Shown piece by piece: positions 15,925 through 23,285 of a stretch of DNA of 24,409 nucleotides (its first letter is position 1; the number at the start of each line of letters is the position of its first letter). The DNA lies in assembly GCA_038748065.1 (NCBI GenBank), contig JBCDJG010000065.1:1-24409 (forward strand), in the 5' to 3' direction. Source of the stretch: JBCDJG01 sp038748065 (lineage in GTDB: Bacteria; Pseudomonadota; Gammaproteobacteria; Pseudomonadales; Halieaceae). The notes beneath the pieces are model-generated. The model did not search any database and had not been told where the DNA came from. It was given only the letters and a program-made list of their open reading frames with translations. A program made the translations under genes and the position numbers.

Positions 15925-17670
15925 GTGGAGTTACTGTCAGGGGGCGAGATGATCGCCCAGGCGCTGGAAGATGAGGGTGTTGAGTTTATCTTCGGCTACC
16001 CAGGTGGTGCGGTCTTACATATATACGACGCACTGTTTAAAACAAACAAGGTTCCCCACGTGCTCGTGCGGCACGAGCAGGCTGCGACACACGCCGCAGA
16101 CGGCTACGCCCGGGCGACCGGTAAGCCGGGGGTCGTGTTGGTGACTTCCGGGCCAGGCGCCACAAATGCCATAACTGGCATCGCGACGGCCTATATGGAC
16201 TCCATCCCGATGGTGGTGCTCTCCGGCCAGGTGCAAAGCCACCTGGTGGGGCAGGACGCCTTCCAGGAGACGGACATGGTCGGTATTTCTCGGCCTATCG
16301 TGAAGCACAGCTTCATGGTCCGCCACGCGAGTGAGATTCCAGAGACCATCAAGAAAGCGTTCTATATTGCCTCGACCGGTCGGCCGGGACCCGTGGTGAT
16401 CGACATTCCCAAGGACGTGACGCGGCCCGACGAAAAGTTCGAGTACAGCTACCCGGAGTCAGTCAAGATTAGATCTTATTCCCCGGCCCAGCGGGGCCAT
16501 ACTGGCCAGATAAAAAAGGCGGCTCGGCTGTTGCTTGGGGCGAAGCGGCCGGTCCTCTATACCGGCGGCGGCGTGGTTCAGGGGGAGGGTAGCGAGATTC
16601 TCATCGAGCTCGCGCGCGGCCTGAATTATCCCGTGACCAACACGCTGATGGGCCTGGGTGCGTACCCCGGATCCGACCGGCAGTTTCTCGGCATGCTGGG
16701 CATGCACGGCTTTTATGAAGCAAATATGTCGATGCATCATGCGGATGTCATCCTGGGAATTGGCGTGCGCTTCGATGATCGTGTCACCAACACGGTTGAG
16801 AAATTCTGTCCTGGCGCAAAAATCATTCACGTCGATATCGACCCCACCGCAATTTCCAAGACTGTGCGCGCGGACATTCCCATCGTTGGCCCGGTGCAGT
16901 CTGTCTTGCGAGAGCTCATTGACCAAGTGCAACAGCTCAAAGTAAAGGAGCCTGAACTGGCGGACTCGGGCGCGCTCGAGCGCTGGTGGCAGCAGATTGA
17001 CGAGTGGCGTGAGTCGCACGGTCTGTGGCACAGCAGACAGTACGGCGAAAGTGAATTCATCATGCCCCAGCAGGTCATCGAAAGCCTTTACCGCGCAACG
17101 GAGGGCAAGGCCTACGTTACGTCCGATGTCGGTCAGCACCAGATGTTTGCTGCCCAGTACTACAAGTTCGATTGGCCCCGCCAGTGGATCAATTCAGGTG
17201 GGCTCGGCACCATGGGCTTTGGCCTGCCCTCTGCGATGGGCGTGAAGCTTGCGTTCCCAGATAGCGATGTGGCCTGCGTGACGGGCGAGGGCAGCATTCA
17301 GATGAACATTCAGGAGCTTTCGACCTGCGCTCAGTACAACACGCCAATCAAGATCATCAACCTGCGCAACAACTACTTGGGCATGGTGAAGCAGTGGCAG
17401 GATATGCAGTACGAAGGCCGCTATGCCATGAGCACTTACGAGGATTCACTGCCCGATTTCGTCAAGCTGACTGAGGCCTTTGGTCACGTGGGCATGCAGG
17501 TAACTCGGCCTGAGGATCTGGACGCTGCCATGGACGAAGCTTTCGCTATGAAGGACAAGCTGGTCTTCATGGATATCTTCATCGATCGGATGGAGCATGT
17601 GTACCCGATGCACGTTGCGCCCAATGGGTCCATGAAAGATATGTGGCTCAGCAAGAACGAGAGGACCTGA
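15925..17670 (+). CDS. ilvB: Acetolactate synthase large (catalytic) subunit
   Basis: This 581-aa ThDP enzyme condenses pyruvate (or pyruvate and 2-oxobutyrate) in the first common step of valine, leucine and isoleucine synthesis. The GTG start has AGGAGA six bases upstream. The ThDP-activating Glu51 lies in Arg-His-Glu-Gln-Ala-Ala. The cofactor/Mg motif is Thr-Gly-Glu-Gly-Ser-Ile-Gln-Met-Asn near 453-461, with Glu in place of the usual Asp of GDG. Gly-Met-Val-Lys-Gln-Trp-Gln-Asp follows, typical of the IlvI/ALS III class. Many genomes call this gene ilvI. One base separates its stop from ilvH, so the two subunits are co-translated. Confidence 0.95.
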   Translation: MELLSGGEMIAQALEDEGVEFIFGYPGGAVLHIYDALFKTNKVPHVLVRHEQAATHAADGYARATGKPGVVLVTSGPGATNAITGIATAYMDSIPMVVLSGQVQSHLVGQDAFQETDMVGISRPIVKHSFMVRHASEIPETIKKAFYIASTGRPGPVVIDIPKDVTRPDEKFEYSYPESVKIRSYSPAQRGHTGQIKKAARLLLGAKRPVLYTGGGVVQGEGSEILIELARGLNYPVTNTLMGLGAYPGSDRQFLGMLGMHGFYEANMSMHHADVILGIGVRFDDRVTNTVEKFCPGAKIIHVDIDPTAISKTVRADIPIVGPVQSVLRELIDQVQQLKVKEPELADSGALERWWQQIDEWRESHGLWHSRQYGESEFIMPQQVIESLYRATEGKAYVTSDVGQHQMFAAQYYKFDWPRQWINSGGLGTMGFGLPSAMGVKLAFPDSDVACVTGEGSIQMNIQELSTCAQYNTPIKIINLRNNYLGMVKQWQDMQYEGRYAMSTYEDSLPDFVKLTEAFGHVGMQVTRPEDLDAAMDEAFAMKDKLVFMDIFIDRMEHVYPMHVAPNGSMKDMWLSKNERT

Positions 17671-17671
17671 C

Positions 17672-18163
17672 ATGCGCCGTATTATCTCGATACTCATGGA
17701 AAACGAACCCGGTGCTCTGAGCCGGGTTGTCGGCCTTTTTTCACAGCGTGGCTATAACATTGAGACGCTGAATGTCGCGGCGACGGACGATCCTTCCCTG
17801 TCCCGCCTGACCCTGACCACGGTGGGTGACGACGAGCACATGGAGCAGATCACCAAGCAGCTGAATAAGCTGGTGGATGTAGTGAAGCTGGTGGATCTGA
17901 CCGAGGGCGCGCACGTTGAGCGCGACCTGATGCTGATCAAAGTGCGTGCAACCGGTATTCAGCGTGACGAGGTGAAGCGCACCACGGATATCTTCCGCGG
18001 TCAGATCGTCGATGTCGGACCCAACGTCTATACCATTCAGCTGGCGGGAACCGCCGACAAGCTGGACGCCTTTGTGGCCGCCATGGCGGAGGCGGATATT
18101 CTCGAAGTTGTGCGCTCTGGCGTGGCGGGCATTTCCCGAGGTGAGAAGGTACTCAGTCTGTAG
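17672..18163 (+). CDS. ilvH: Acetolactate synthase small (regulatory) subunit
   Basis: This 163-aa subunit has an N-terminal ACT domain with Ile-Leu-Met-Glu-Asn-Glu-Pro-Gly-Ala-Leu-Ser-Arg-Val and Gly-Tyr-Asn-Ile-Glu-Thr-Leu, followed by the conserved C-terminal ALS_ss domain. It gives the catalytic subunit full activity and valine feedback inhibition. ATG 17672 lies one base after the ilvB stop, with GAGAGG as Shine-Dalgarno. In many relatives ilvC and pssA follow on the same strand. Here the next gene is a convergent hydroxylase whose 3' end overlaps ilvH by 11 bases. Confidence 0.95.
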   Translation: MRRIISILMENEPGALSRVVGLFSQRGYNIETLNVAATDDPSLSRLTLTTVGDDEHMEQITKQLNKLVDVVKLVDLTEGAHVERDLMLIKVRATGIQRDEVKRTTDIFRGQIVDVGPNVYTIQLAGTADKLDAFVAAMAEADILEVVRSGVAGISRGEKVLSL

Positions 18164-19013
18164 TGCCCGATACCATCCCGGCGCGGCGAGAAGATTGGCG
18201 CGCTGCGCTGGGAACCTTAAACGGCAGCAAGAGCTGTTGATCAAGCCGGTTATCGCGCGGCTCCCGCAAATACTCAAGACCAAGCTCCATCGATTCCTGT
18301 TCTTCGCAGGGGCGATGCTTCGCCGTGCCGAACAGGTAATCGAACCAGGGCACCAGGCTGCCATAGTTGCTGTTGGTGTAACGCTCGTCGGAGCAGTGGT
18401 GCACGCGATGGTAATCGGGCGTCAGGATGACAAGGCGGAGGTAGCGCTCGAGACCTGCGGGTACCCGAATATTGCTGTGGCTGAAGACCTGCGCGAACAC
18501 CGCGAAGAGTCGATAGGCCAGGGCGGAGGCCGGTTCGACCCCGAGCATGATGATCAGTGGCATCGTGAACGGCATGGAGATCAAGGGTTCCAGCGGGTGA
18601 TTGCGGTAGCTGGTTGAAACGTCAAAGTCTGTATCGGCGTGGTGCAAGGCATGAAAAGGCCAAAGCCAGCTGACGTTGTGGTAGGCGTAGTGAATCCAGT
18701 AGTTCAGGAATTGGGCGACGACCAATAAGACGAAGAAACCGAGCACGGGCCCCGCGCTAAACTGCCGCAGCAGACCCACGCCGTGCAGGGCGCCCCACTG
18801 GGCGATCCAGAACACCAGCCAGAGACTGACCGCTGCAGAGGTGTACCAAGTGATCGCACCCAGGGAGAAGTTATTGACCCATCGCCAGGCGAGGCTGGAT
18901 TCAAGCTGCCGGCGGGGCGCCACTGCCTCGAGTAGCATGGCGAGCGTTAGGGTGCCCAGGGTGAACATGAAAATCAGCTCTATCGGGCTTTCTTTGATGA
19001 CTATGCTGTCCAA
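18153..19013 (-). CDS. Sterol desaturase / fatty acid hydroxylase superfamily membrane protein (paralog 2)
   Basis: This 286-aa multi-pass membrane protein is a clear paralog of the one at 3560-4408. The metal-ligand clusters are His-Tyr-Ala-Tyr-His at 108-112, His-Ala-Leu-His-His at 121-125, Asn-His-Pro-Leu-Glu at 138-142, His-Ser-Asn at 179-181 and His-Arg-Val-His-His at 202-206, followed by Asn-Ser-Asn-Tyr-Gly. The start is TTG at 19013, chosen because it aligns with the start of paralog 1 and has a GGGAG ten bases upstream. Membership of the di-iron hydroxylase superfamily is firm; the substrate is unknown. It reads away from the duplicated secreted-protein locus at 19087-20186. Its 3' end overlaps ilvH by 11 bases, just as paralog 1 overlaps pilE. 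Confidence 0.88.
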   Translation of the reverse strand: MDSIVIKESPIELIFMFTLGTLTLAMLLEAVAPRRQLESSLAWRWVNNFSLGAITWYTSAAVSLWLVFWIAQWGALHGVGLLRQFSAGPVLGFFVLLVVAQFLNYWIHYAYHNVSWLWPFHALHHADTDFDVSTSYRNHPLEPLISMPFTMPLIIMLGVEPASALAYRLFAVFAQVFSHSNIRVPAGLERYLRLVILTPDYHRVHHCSDERYTNSNYGSLVPWFDYLFGTAKHRPCEEQESMELGLEYLREPRDNRLDQQLLLPFKVPSAARQSSRRAGMVSGTTD

Positions 19014-19086
19014 GCTTCAGTGGCTCCCGTGAATGGCGCGGCCGTCACCGATGGCGGCGGCTCGCTACCTTGTGGCAACTGCAAAT

Positions 19087-19144
19087 ACAAAGCACTTGCT
19101 CACAAGCGTTTGTTTGATACGATCAAATAATAACCAAAAACGCG
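19087..19144 (+). repeat. Diverged direct repeat, copy 1: promoter of the decayed gene
   Basis: TTGCTC (19096-19101), a 16-base spacer, TACGAT (19118-19123), then AATAATAACCAAAAA. Copy 2 at 19484-19540 has TTGCTT, the same 16-base spacer length, TACGAT and AAAATAACCAGAAAA. Conservation of the two hexamers, their spacing and the ATAACCA block marks a duplicated promoter, with TACGAT as -10 and TTGCTY as -35. Confidence 0.65.
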
Positions 19145-19276
19145 AGCAGGGATCATCGTGCTGAGGATCTAAATTTGATGATTAGCGCCCCTGCATCACG
19201 AATGTTAAGTGTAAAGAGATCTTGAGCCCACACCTTATGGGAAGATCAACGGAGTAAAAAAACATGATCACGATGA

Positions 19277-19435
19277 ATAGAATCCAAATACACCGATATC
19301 GAGATCGTGGGTCGGGAGAGCAGGTGTGGAATCAATAGTTTTATCGTGCCCGATGGCTCTGAGGCTGGCGTAGTGTTTGGGCCGGGAGAGACAATTACCT
19401 TTGCCTACTGCAGGCCAGCCGTCGATGACAGTTGA
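19277..19435 (+). pseudogene. C-terminal remnant of a duplicated secreted Cys-containing protein
   Basis: The frame from 19277 to the TGA at 19433-19435 encodes 52 residues that align with the C-terminus of the intact protein at 19647-20186. Ser-Phe-Ile-Val-Pro-Asp-Gly-Ser-Glu-Ala-Gly matches Ser-Phe-Phe-Val-Leu-Pro-Ala-Gly-Ser-Glu-Thr-Gly, and Thr-Ile-Thr-Phe-Ala-Tyr-Cys matches Thr-Ile-Gln-Met-Gly-Tyr-Cys. The ends agree to within a residue or two. The last two of the four cysteines are kept. There is an in-frame stop just upstream (19274-19276), and no signal peptide or membrane segment, so roughly the first 125 codons are gone. It keeps its own promoter copy upstream. It is most simply a tandem duplicate that lost its 5' coding part by deletion. 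Confidence 0.75.
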
Positions 19436-19483
19436 TGATCTGTGAGGGCAAGGGCAGGTGCGATTACGAAAGCCGCTAGATCG

Positions 19484-19540
19484 ATAAAGCGCTTGCTTCC
19501 TCGCCTTGCTTTGTTACGATTGAAAAATAACCAGAAAACA
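19484..19540 (+). repeat. Diverged direct repeat, copy 2: promoter of the intact gene
   Basis: TTGCTT (19493-19498), a 16-base spacer and TACGAT (19515-19520) are followed by AAAATAACCAGAAAA. The segment matches copy 1 at 19087-19144. The predicted transcript starts near 19527 and gives a leader of about 120 bases before ATG 19647. Confidence 0.65.
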
Positions 19541-19646
19541 GGCCGCATGCTTTGGATGGAGGGGATTGTCCGGGCGTAGGCGGTAGAGTCCTGATTCTGA
19601 TCTTTGCAATACACCTTGACCCATGCTCTGGAGGGAGACAGATCCA

Positions 19647-20186
19647 ATGAAGATGTGCTCAAAATTCGTAGGGGCTAGCAGCCTACTCTTATCGGCCACC
19701 AGCTTCGCTGGTGGCGATAGCGTTTCAGTAGTTGTCAGTGCAGAAGGCGCAGGCGCTGTCGGCGTGCCGGGCTTGACCGGTGGCGTGATCGCGGTGCTGG
19801 CTCTGCTGCTTGCCGTAGTGGCACTGCGATTCACGAAAGACAAATCGGCATTGGTCAAATCAGTGGTAACGCTCGCGGTAGGTGCCGGCGTGGCGCTCAT
19901 GGGTACTGGCGTTAAGGAGTTGCATGCGACTGGCGAGAGCATCAGCGCTGAGTCCAGCGCGTGCTCTGGCGGCAGTGAGATAGTCTCGAATACGCGCCCT
20001 ACGAGTAGCGGGAACACCTTGGAGAATCGTTGCGAGTCGACCAACGTAGTGATTGGCGAATGGAATGACAGCTGCCAGAATCGTGACAGTTTTTTCGTTC
20101 TACCTGCAGGCTCGGAGACAGGCACCGTCCTGGCGCCTCATGACACTATTCAAATGGGTTATTGCGACAGGCTCGGAGACACATAG
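19647..20186 (+). CDS. Secreted protein with internal sorting-signal-like segment (midcut-by-XrtH-like)
   Basis: This 179-aa protein starts at ATG 19647, eight bases after GGAGGGAGA; the in-frame ATG at 19623 would place charged residues before the signal peptide. Residues 1-21 form a signal peptide (ending Ser-Phe-Ala). Residues 40-66 read Val-Pro-Gly-Leu, a Leu/Ala/Val-rich helix and Arg-x-x-Lys-x-Lys, the arrangement of a VP/IPTL-type exosortase sorting signal, but placed mid-protein. A second hydrophobic stretch spans 72-88. A hydrophilic Ser/Gly-rich C-terminal domain follows with four cysteines (106, 129, 143, 173), likely two disulphides, ending close to Gly-Tyr-Cys. The layout fits what I recall of the family named 'midcut-by-XrtH', but no exosortase is in the window and I could not compare directly. 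A decayed tandem copy lies just upstream. The function is unknown. Confidence 0.75.
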   Translation: MKMCSKFVGASSLLLSATSFAGGDSVSVVVSAEGAGAVGVPGLTGGVIAVLALLLAVVALRFTKDKSALVKSVVTLAVGAGVALMGTGVKELHATGESISAESSACSGGSEIVSNTRPTSSGNTLENRCESTNVVIGEWNDSCQNRDSFFVLPAGSETGTVLAPHDTIQMGYCDRLGDT

Positions 20187-20192
20187 AAGAGC

Positions 20193-20681
20193 TCAATGCC
20201 GGGTCTTGGTATCTAGCAGACCCATGGCAAATGCCGAAGCAACGAAGGTCAGGTGAATGACAACGTAGAAGATCATCTTCTCGTTGTCGGTGTTTTCGAT
20301 ATTCATGAACACCTTTAACAAGTGGATAGATGAGATAGCGACAATGGATGCCGCAATCTTCGCTTTCAGCGACGATGCATCCATCTTCCCAAGCCAGCTC
20401 AACTTCTCCTTCTCCCCGTCGATATCGAGCTCTGAAACGAAATTTTCGTAGCCACTCATCATCACCATCACGAGTAGGCCGCCGACCATGGCAATGTCGA
20501 TCAGTGACAGTACGATCAGGATGAGCTCTGCCTCAGCCAGGACGAATACATCCGTCAATAGGTGCAGCAACTCTTGAAAAAACTTCAGCCCGAGTGCCAG
20601 CACTGCCACGCTGAGGCCGAGGTAGATCGGGGCCAGCAACCAGCGTGAGCGGTACATGAGTTTTTCGACTTGCTTTTCCAT
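20193..20681 (-). CDS. yqhA: YqhA family (UPF0114) inner-membrane protein
   Basis: This 162-aa protein starts at ATG 20681 (Met-Glu-Lys-Gln-Val-Glu-Lys-Leu-Met-Tyr), chosen because it matches the E. coli YqhA start and has GGAAGAAAG upstream; the frame is open farther, to 20738. The family signature is strong: Ser-Arg-Trp-Leu-Leu-Ala-Pro near 12-18, Leu-Lys-Phe-Phe-Gln-Glu, Gly-Tyr-Glu-Asn-Phe-Val-Ser, Glu-Lys-Leu-Ser-Trp-Leu-Gly-Lys-Met-Asp-Ala and Ala-Ala-Ser-Ile-Val-Ala-Ile-Ser-Ser-Ile-His-Leu-Leu. About four membrane segments are visible. The biochemical role is not established. It lies downstream of ilvC on the same strand but beyond a strong terminator, and its stop faces the secreted-protein stop with 6 bases between. 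Confidence 0.92.
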   Translation of the reverse strand: MEKQVEKLMYRSRWLLAPIYLGLSVAVLALGLKFFQELLHLLTDVFVLAEAELILIVLSLIDIAMVGGLLVMVMMSGYENFVSELDIDGEKEKLSWLGKMDASSLKAKIAASIVAISSIHLLKVFMNIENTDNEKMIFYVVIHLTFVASAFAMGLLDTKTRH

Positions 20682-20722
20682 AGAGCTTTCTTCCGTGTTA
20701 GCACTGGCCTTCCGTGGCACAC

Positions 20723-20750
20723 AAAAAAACCCCGGCACCTGGCCGGGGTT
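20723..20750 (-). terminator. Rho-independent terminator of ilvC
   Basis: On the minus strand a perfect 9-bp stem (AACCCCGGC / GCCGGGGTT, loop CAGGT) is followed by seven T residues, starting about 18 bases after the ilvC stop. It separates ilvC from yqhA. Confidence 0.93.
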
Positions 20751-20767
20751 CGATGCTGTAAGCTATG

Positions 20768-22240
20768 TTACACGATGCTTTTCATCGCTGTCATGTAGCC
20801 ACGAAGCTCCTTACCGATAACCTCAACCGGGTGGCTGCGTATCGCTTCGTTCACCGCGATGAGCTCCTGGTTGTCGACGCCGTTATCACCGTGCATACCG
20901 GCGCCAATCACGTCGGTATCCATCTTGCTCATGAAGTCTGCCAGCAGGGGACGGCAGGCGTGGTCGAAGAGGTAGCAGCCGTACTCGGCAGTGTCGGATA
21001 TCACCACGTTCATTTCATACAGCTTCTTGCGCGCGATGGTATTGGCGATCAGCGGCGTTTCGTGCAGTGACTCGTAGTAGGCCGACTCTTCCTTGATGCC
21101 CGCATCTACCATCACTTCGAAAGCAAGCTCGACACCAGCTTTGCACATGGCGATTAGCAGGATGCCGTGGTCGTAGTATTCCTGTTCGGGAATGTCGGCA
21201 TCGGTGTTGGTGGTGTTCTCGAAAGCCGTGTCCTGGGTGGCAGCGCGCCAGGCCAGCAAGTTGGCGTCGTCGTTCGCCCAGTCTTCCATCATGGTCGTGG
21301 AGAAGTGGCCGGACATGATGTCGTCCTGGTGCTTCTCGTAGAGCGGGCGCATGATGTCCTTCAATTCCTCTGACAGGTGGAAGGCGCGAATCTTGGCCGG
21401 GTTGGAGAGGCGGTCCATCATGTTGGTGATGCCGCCGTGCTTGAGGCCCTCGGTCACAGTCTCCCAGCCGTATTGGATCAGCTTGGCGGCGTAGCCGGGC
21501 TCGATGCCTTTTTCGACCATTTTGTCGAAGCTCAGGATAGCGCCGGTCTGCAGCATGCCGCAGAGGATGGTCTGTTCGCCCATCAGGTCAGACTTCACTT
21601 CGGCGATGGGTGAAGATTCCAGTACGCCGGCGCGATCGCCGCCCGTGCCGGAGGCGAGGGCCTTGGCGATTTCCATGCCTTCGCCCTTGGGGTCATTTTC
21701 ACGGTGCACGGCTATCAGTGTCGGTACGCCGAAGCCGCGCTTGTACTCCTCGCGCACTTCGGTGCCGGGGCACTTGGGGCACATCATCACGACGGTGATG
21801 TCCTTGCGAATCTGCATGCCTTCCTCGACCAGGTTGAAGCCGTGGGCATAATCCAGGCAGGCGCCTTCCTTCATCAGGGGCATGACGGCGTTTACTACGC
21901 CGGTGTGTTGCTTATCTGGGGTCAGGTTCATCACCACGTTGGCGGTGGGAATCAGTTCCTCGTAGGTGCCGACAGTGAAGCCGTTCTCTGTTGCGTTCTT
22001 CCAGCTCTGGCGCTGCTCGCTGATCGCGCTGTCGCGCAGGGCATAGGACACGTCCAGGCCGGAATCGCGCAGGTTGAGGCCCTGGTTGAGGCCCTGTGCG
22101 CCACAGCCGACGATGACAATCTTCTTGCCCTTCAGGTAGTCACAGCCGCTGGCGAACTCCTCGCGGCCCATGAAGCGGCACTTGCCGAGTTCTTCCAGCT
22201 GCAGCCGTAGCGGCAGAGTATTGAAGTAGTTCTGGCCCAT
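20768..22240 (-). CDS. ilvC: Ketol-acid reductoisomerase, class II (long form)
   Basis: This 490-aa enzyme isomerises and reduces acetolactate or acetohydroxybutyrate, the second step of branched-chain amino acid synthesis. The length and duplicated knotted C-terminal domain place it in class II (E. coli about 491 aa), not the roughly 340-aa class I of Pseudomonas. It shows Gly-Cys-Gly-Ala-Gln-Gly at 45-50, an NADPH-binding loop with Arg69, Arg77 and Ser79, the metal/catalytic Lys-Ser-Asp-Leu-Met-Gly-Glu-Gln motif near 216-223, and Ser-Ala-Tyr-Tyr-Glu-Ser-Leu-His-Glu in the second repeat. GGAGG sits seven bases before the ATG. It is divergent from ilvY, as in E. coli, and ends at a strong terminator. 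Confidence 0.97.
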   Translation of the reverse strand: MGQNYFNTLPLRLQLEELGKCRFMGREEFASGCDYLKGKKIVIVGCGAQGLNQGLNLRDSGLDVSYALRDSAISEQRQSWKNATENGFTVGTYEELIPTANVVMNLTPDKQHTGVVNAVMPLMKEGACLDYAHGFNLVEEGMQIRKDITVVMMCPKCPGTEVREEYKRGFGVPTLIAVHRENDPKGEGMEIAKALASGTGGDRAGVLESSPIAEVKSDLMGEQTILCGMLQTGAILSFDKMVEKGIEPGYAAKLIQYGWETVTEGLKHGGITNMMDRLSNPAKIRAFHLSEELKDIMRPLYEKHQDDIMSGHFSTTMMEDWANDDANLLAWRAATQDTAFENTTNTDADIPEQEYYDHGILLIAMCKAGVELAFEVMVDAGIKEESAYYESLHETPLIANTIARKKLYEMNVVISDTAEYGCYLFDHACRPLLADFMSKMDTDVIGAGMHGDNGVDNQELIAVNEAIRSHPVEVIGKELRGYMTAMKSIV

Positions 22241-22294
22241 GGTAAATCCTCCGGTAGGGGTAAATAGCCGGAGAAGGATAGACCAGCTCCATGC

Positions 22295-22310
22295 TTGCGT
22301 AAAACGCTAA
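22295..22310 (+). promoter_or_regulatory. Second, imperfect LysR-type site between ilvC and ilvY
   Basis: GCGT (22297-22300) and ACGC (22304-22307) form an inverted repeat around AAA, flanked by TT and TAA. Its centre lies about 31 bases, roughly three helical turns, from the stronger site at 22324-22342. Paired sites on one face are usual for LysR-type activators such as IlvY. Confidence 0.45.
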
Positions 22311-22323
22311 TTAATTCATACTG

Positions 22324-22342
22324 TATTGCGAATATTGCAATA
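22324..22342 (+). promoter_or_regulatory. IlvY operator (T-N11-A inverted repeat)
   Basis: TATTGC (22324-22329) and GCAATA (22337-22342) form a perfect 6-bp inverted repeat with a 7-base spacer, containing the T-N11-A core bound by LysR-family regulators. It lies in the 113-base divergent ilvC/ilvY interval, ending 11 bases before the ilvY ATG. It is therefore placed for ilvY autoregulation and ilvC activation. Confidence 0.65.
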
Positions 22343-22353
22343 AAGAATGCGCG

Positions 22354-23250
22354 ATGGACTTCCGTGCCCTGAGTGTCTTCCTGTCGGTGGCGGAGACGCT
22401 GAATTTCAGCCGCAGCGCTGAGTTGCTGCACATGAGCGTATCGGCGGTGAGCCGCACCGTGCAACGCCTGGAAGAGGAGGCAGGCCAACCCCTGATGGAG
22501 CGGGATCGCCGCAACGTACGGCTGACCGCGGCTGGGCGGGAGTTCCTCGACTACGCGCGCCGTGCGCTCGATGACTGGCAGCAGATGCGGCGCAAACTGG
22601 GCAAGGAAGGTGAGCTTTCCGGGGAGGTCAGCCTGTATTGCTCGGTGACTGCCAGCCACCGGGTGCTGGCGCCTGTCTTGAGTGCCTATCGTGCCCGGCA
22701 TCCCGCGGTCGATATCATGCTGCACACGGGTGACCAGGCCGACGGTATCGGGCGCGCCCTGTCGGGCCAGGATGATGTTGCGGTGAGCGGTTATCCGGAC
22801 CAGCTTTCCTCGCGGCTTGAGTTCCTGCCGCTGACTGATTCACCCATGCGTTTTTGTATTTCGGCAGACGACTGCCAGGTGCGCAGGCTTGCCTTACCGG
22901 CATATGGCGAGCTGGATTGGGACAGGCTGCCGCTCATTGTGCCGGAGCGGGGGGTAACCCAGGTGATGCTGGATGACTGGTTGGCTTCGCAGGGCATCCG
23001 CCCGCGCATTTACGCGCAGGTTGCCGGGCACGAGGCGATCGTAGCGATGGTGGCACTGGGACTGGGTGTCGGCATTGCCCCGGATCTCGTTGTCGAGGCG
23101 AGTGGCATGCAGGACCGCGTCGACTATCTAGAAGTCGACGAACCCTTGCCGCCGCTGCGTGTAGGGCTGTGTAGTTTGAGCCAGCGTCTTCGCAACCCCT
23201 TGGTTGCATCCTTCTGGGAGGTCGCCGGCGAGACCTATGGCGTGATTTGA
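22354..23250 (+). CDS. ilvY: IlvY, LysR-family activator of ilvC
   Basis: This 298-aa LysR-type regulator has a winged helix-turn-helix at about residues 2-60 (Met-Asp-Phe-Arg-Ala-Leu-Ser-Val-Phe-Leu, Arg-Leu-Glu-Glu-Glu-Ala-Gly-Gln-Pro-Leu). The effector domain carries IlvY-like blocks: Leu-Ser-Gly-Glu-Val-Ser-Leu-Tyr-Cys-Ser-Val-Thr-Ala-Ser near 88-101, His-Pro-Ala-Val-Asp, Thr-Gly-Asp-Gln-Ala-Asp, and Gly-His-Glu-Ala-Ile-Val-Ala-Met-Val-Ala-Leu-Gly-Leu-Gly-Val-Gly. In E. coli IlvY activates ilvC in response to acetolactate or acetohydroxybutyrate. The divergent position next to ilvC and the operator sites between them support the same role. The Shine-Dalgarno is weak (AAAGA region). Confidence 0.93.
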   Translation: MDFRALSVFLSVAETLNFSRSAELLHMSVSAVSRTVQRLEEEAGQPLMERDRRNVRLTAAGREFLDYARRALDDWQQMRRKLGKEGELSGEVSLYCSVTASHRVLAPVLSAYRARHPAVDIMLHTGDQADGIGRALSGQDDVAVSGYPDQLSSRLEFLPLTDSPMRFCISADDCQVRRLALPAYGELDWDRLPLIVPERGVTQVMLDDWLASQGIRPRIYAQVAGHEAIVAMVALGLGVGIAPDLVVEASGMQDRVDYLEVDEPLPPLRVGLCSLSQRLRNPLVASFWEVAGETYGVI

Positions 23251-23285
23251 TACAATGCCCGGCTAGCGCTTAGAGAGAAAAGGCG

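Larger units (their letters stand above)
19014..19646 (+). other. AT-rich interval with a decayed gene copy and a duplicated promoter
   Basis: About 630 bases between the hydroxylase and the intact secreted-protein gene contain no complete gene. They hold two copies of one promoter segment (19087-19144 and 19484-19540) and the C-terminal coding remnant of a paralog of the downstream gene (19277-19435). Between promoter copy 1 and the remnant, about 130 bases show nothing recognisable. Confidence 0.7.

Noticed and set aside
19264..19338. A short ATG frame after GGAG in the decayed locus
   Set aside because: It is out of frame with the recognisable C-terminal remnant and stops after 24 codons.
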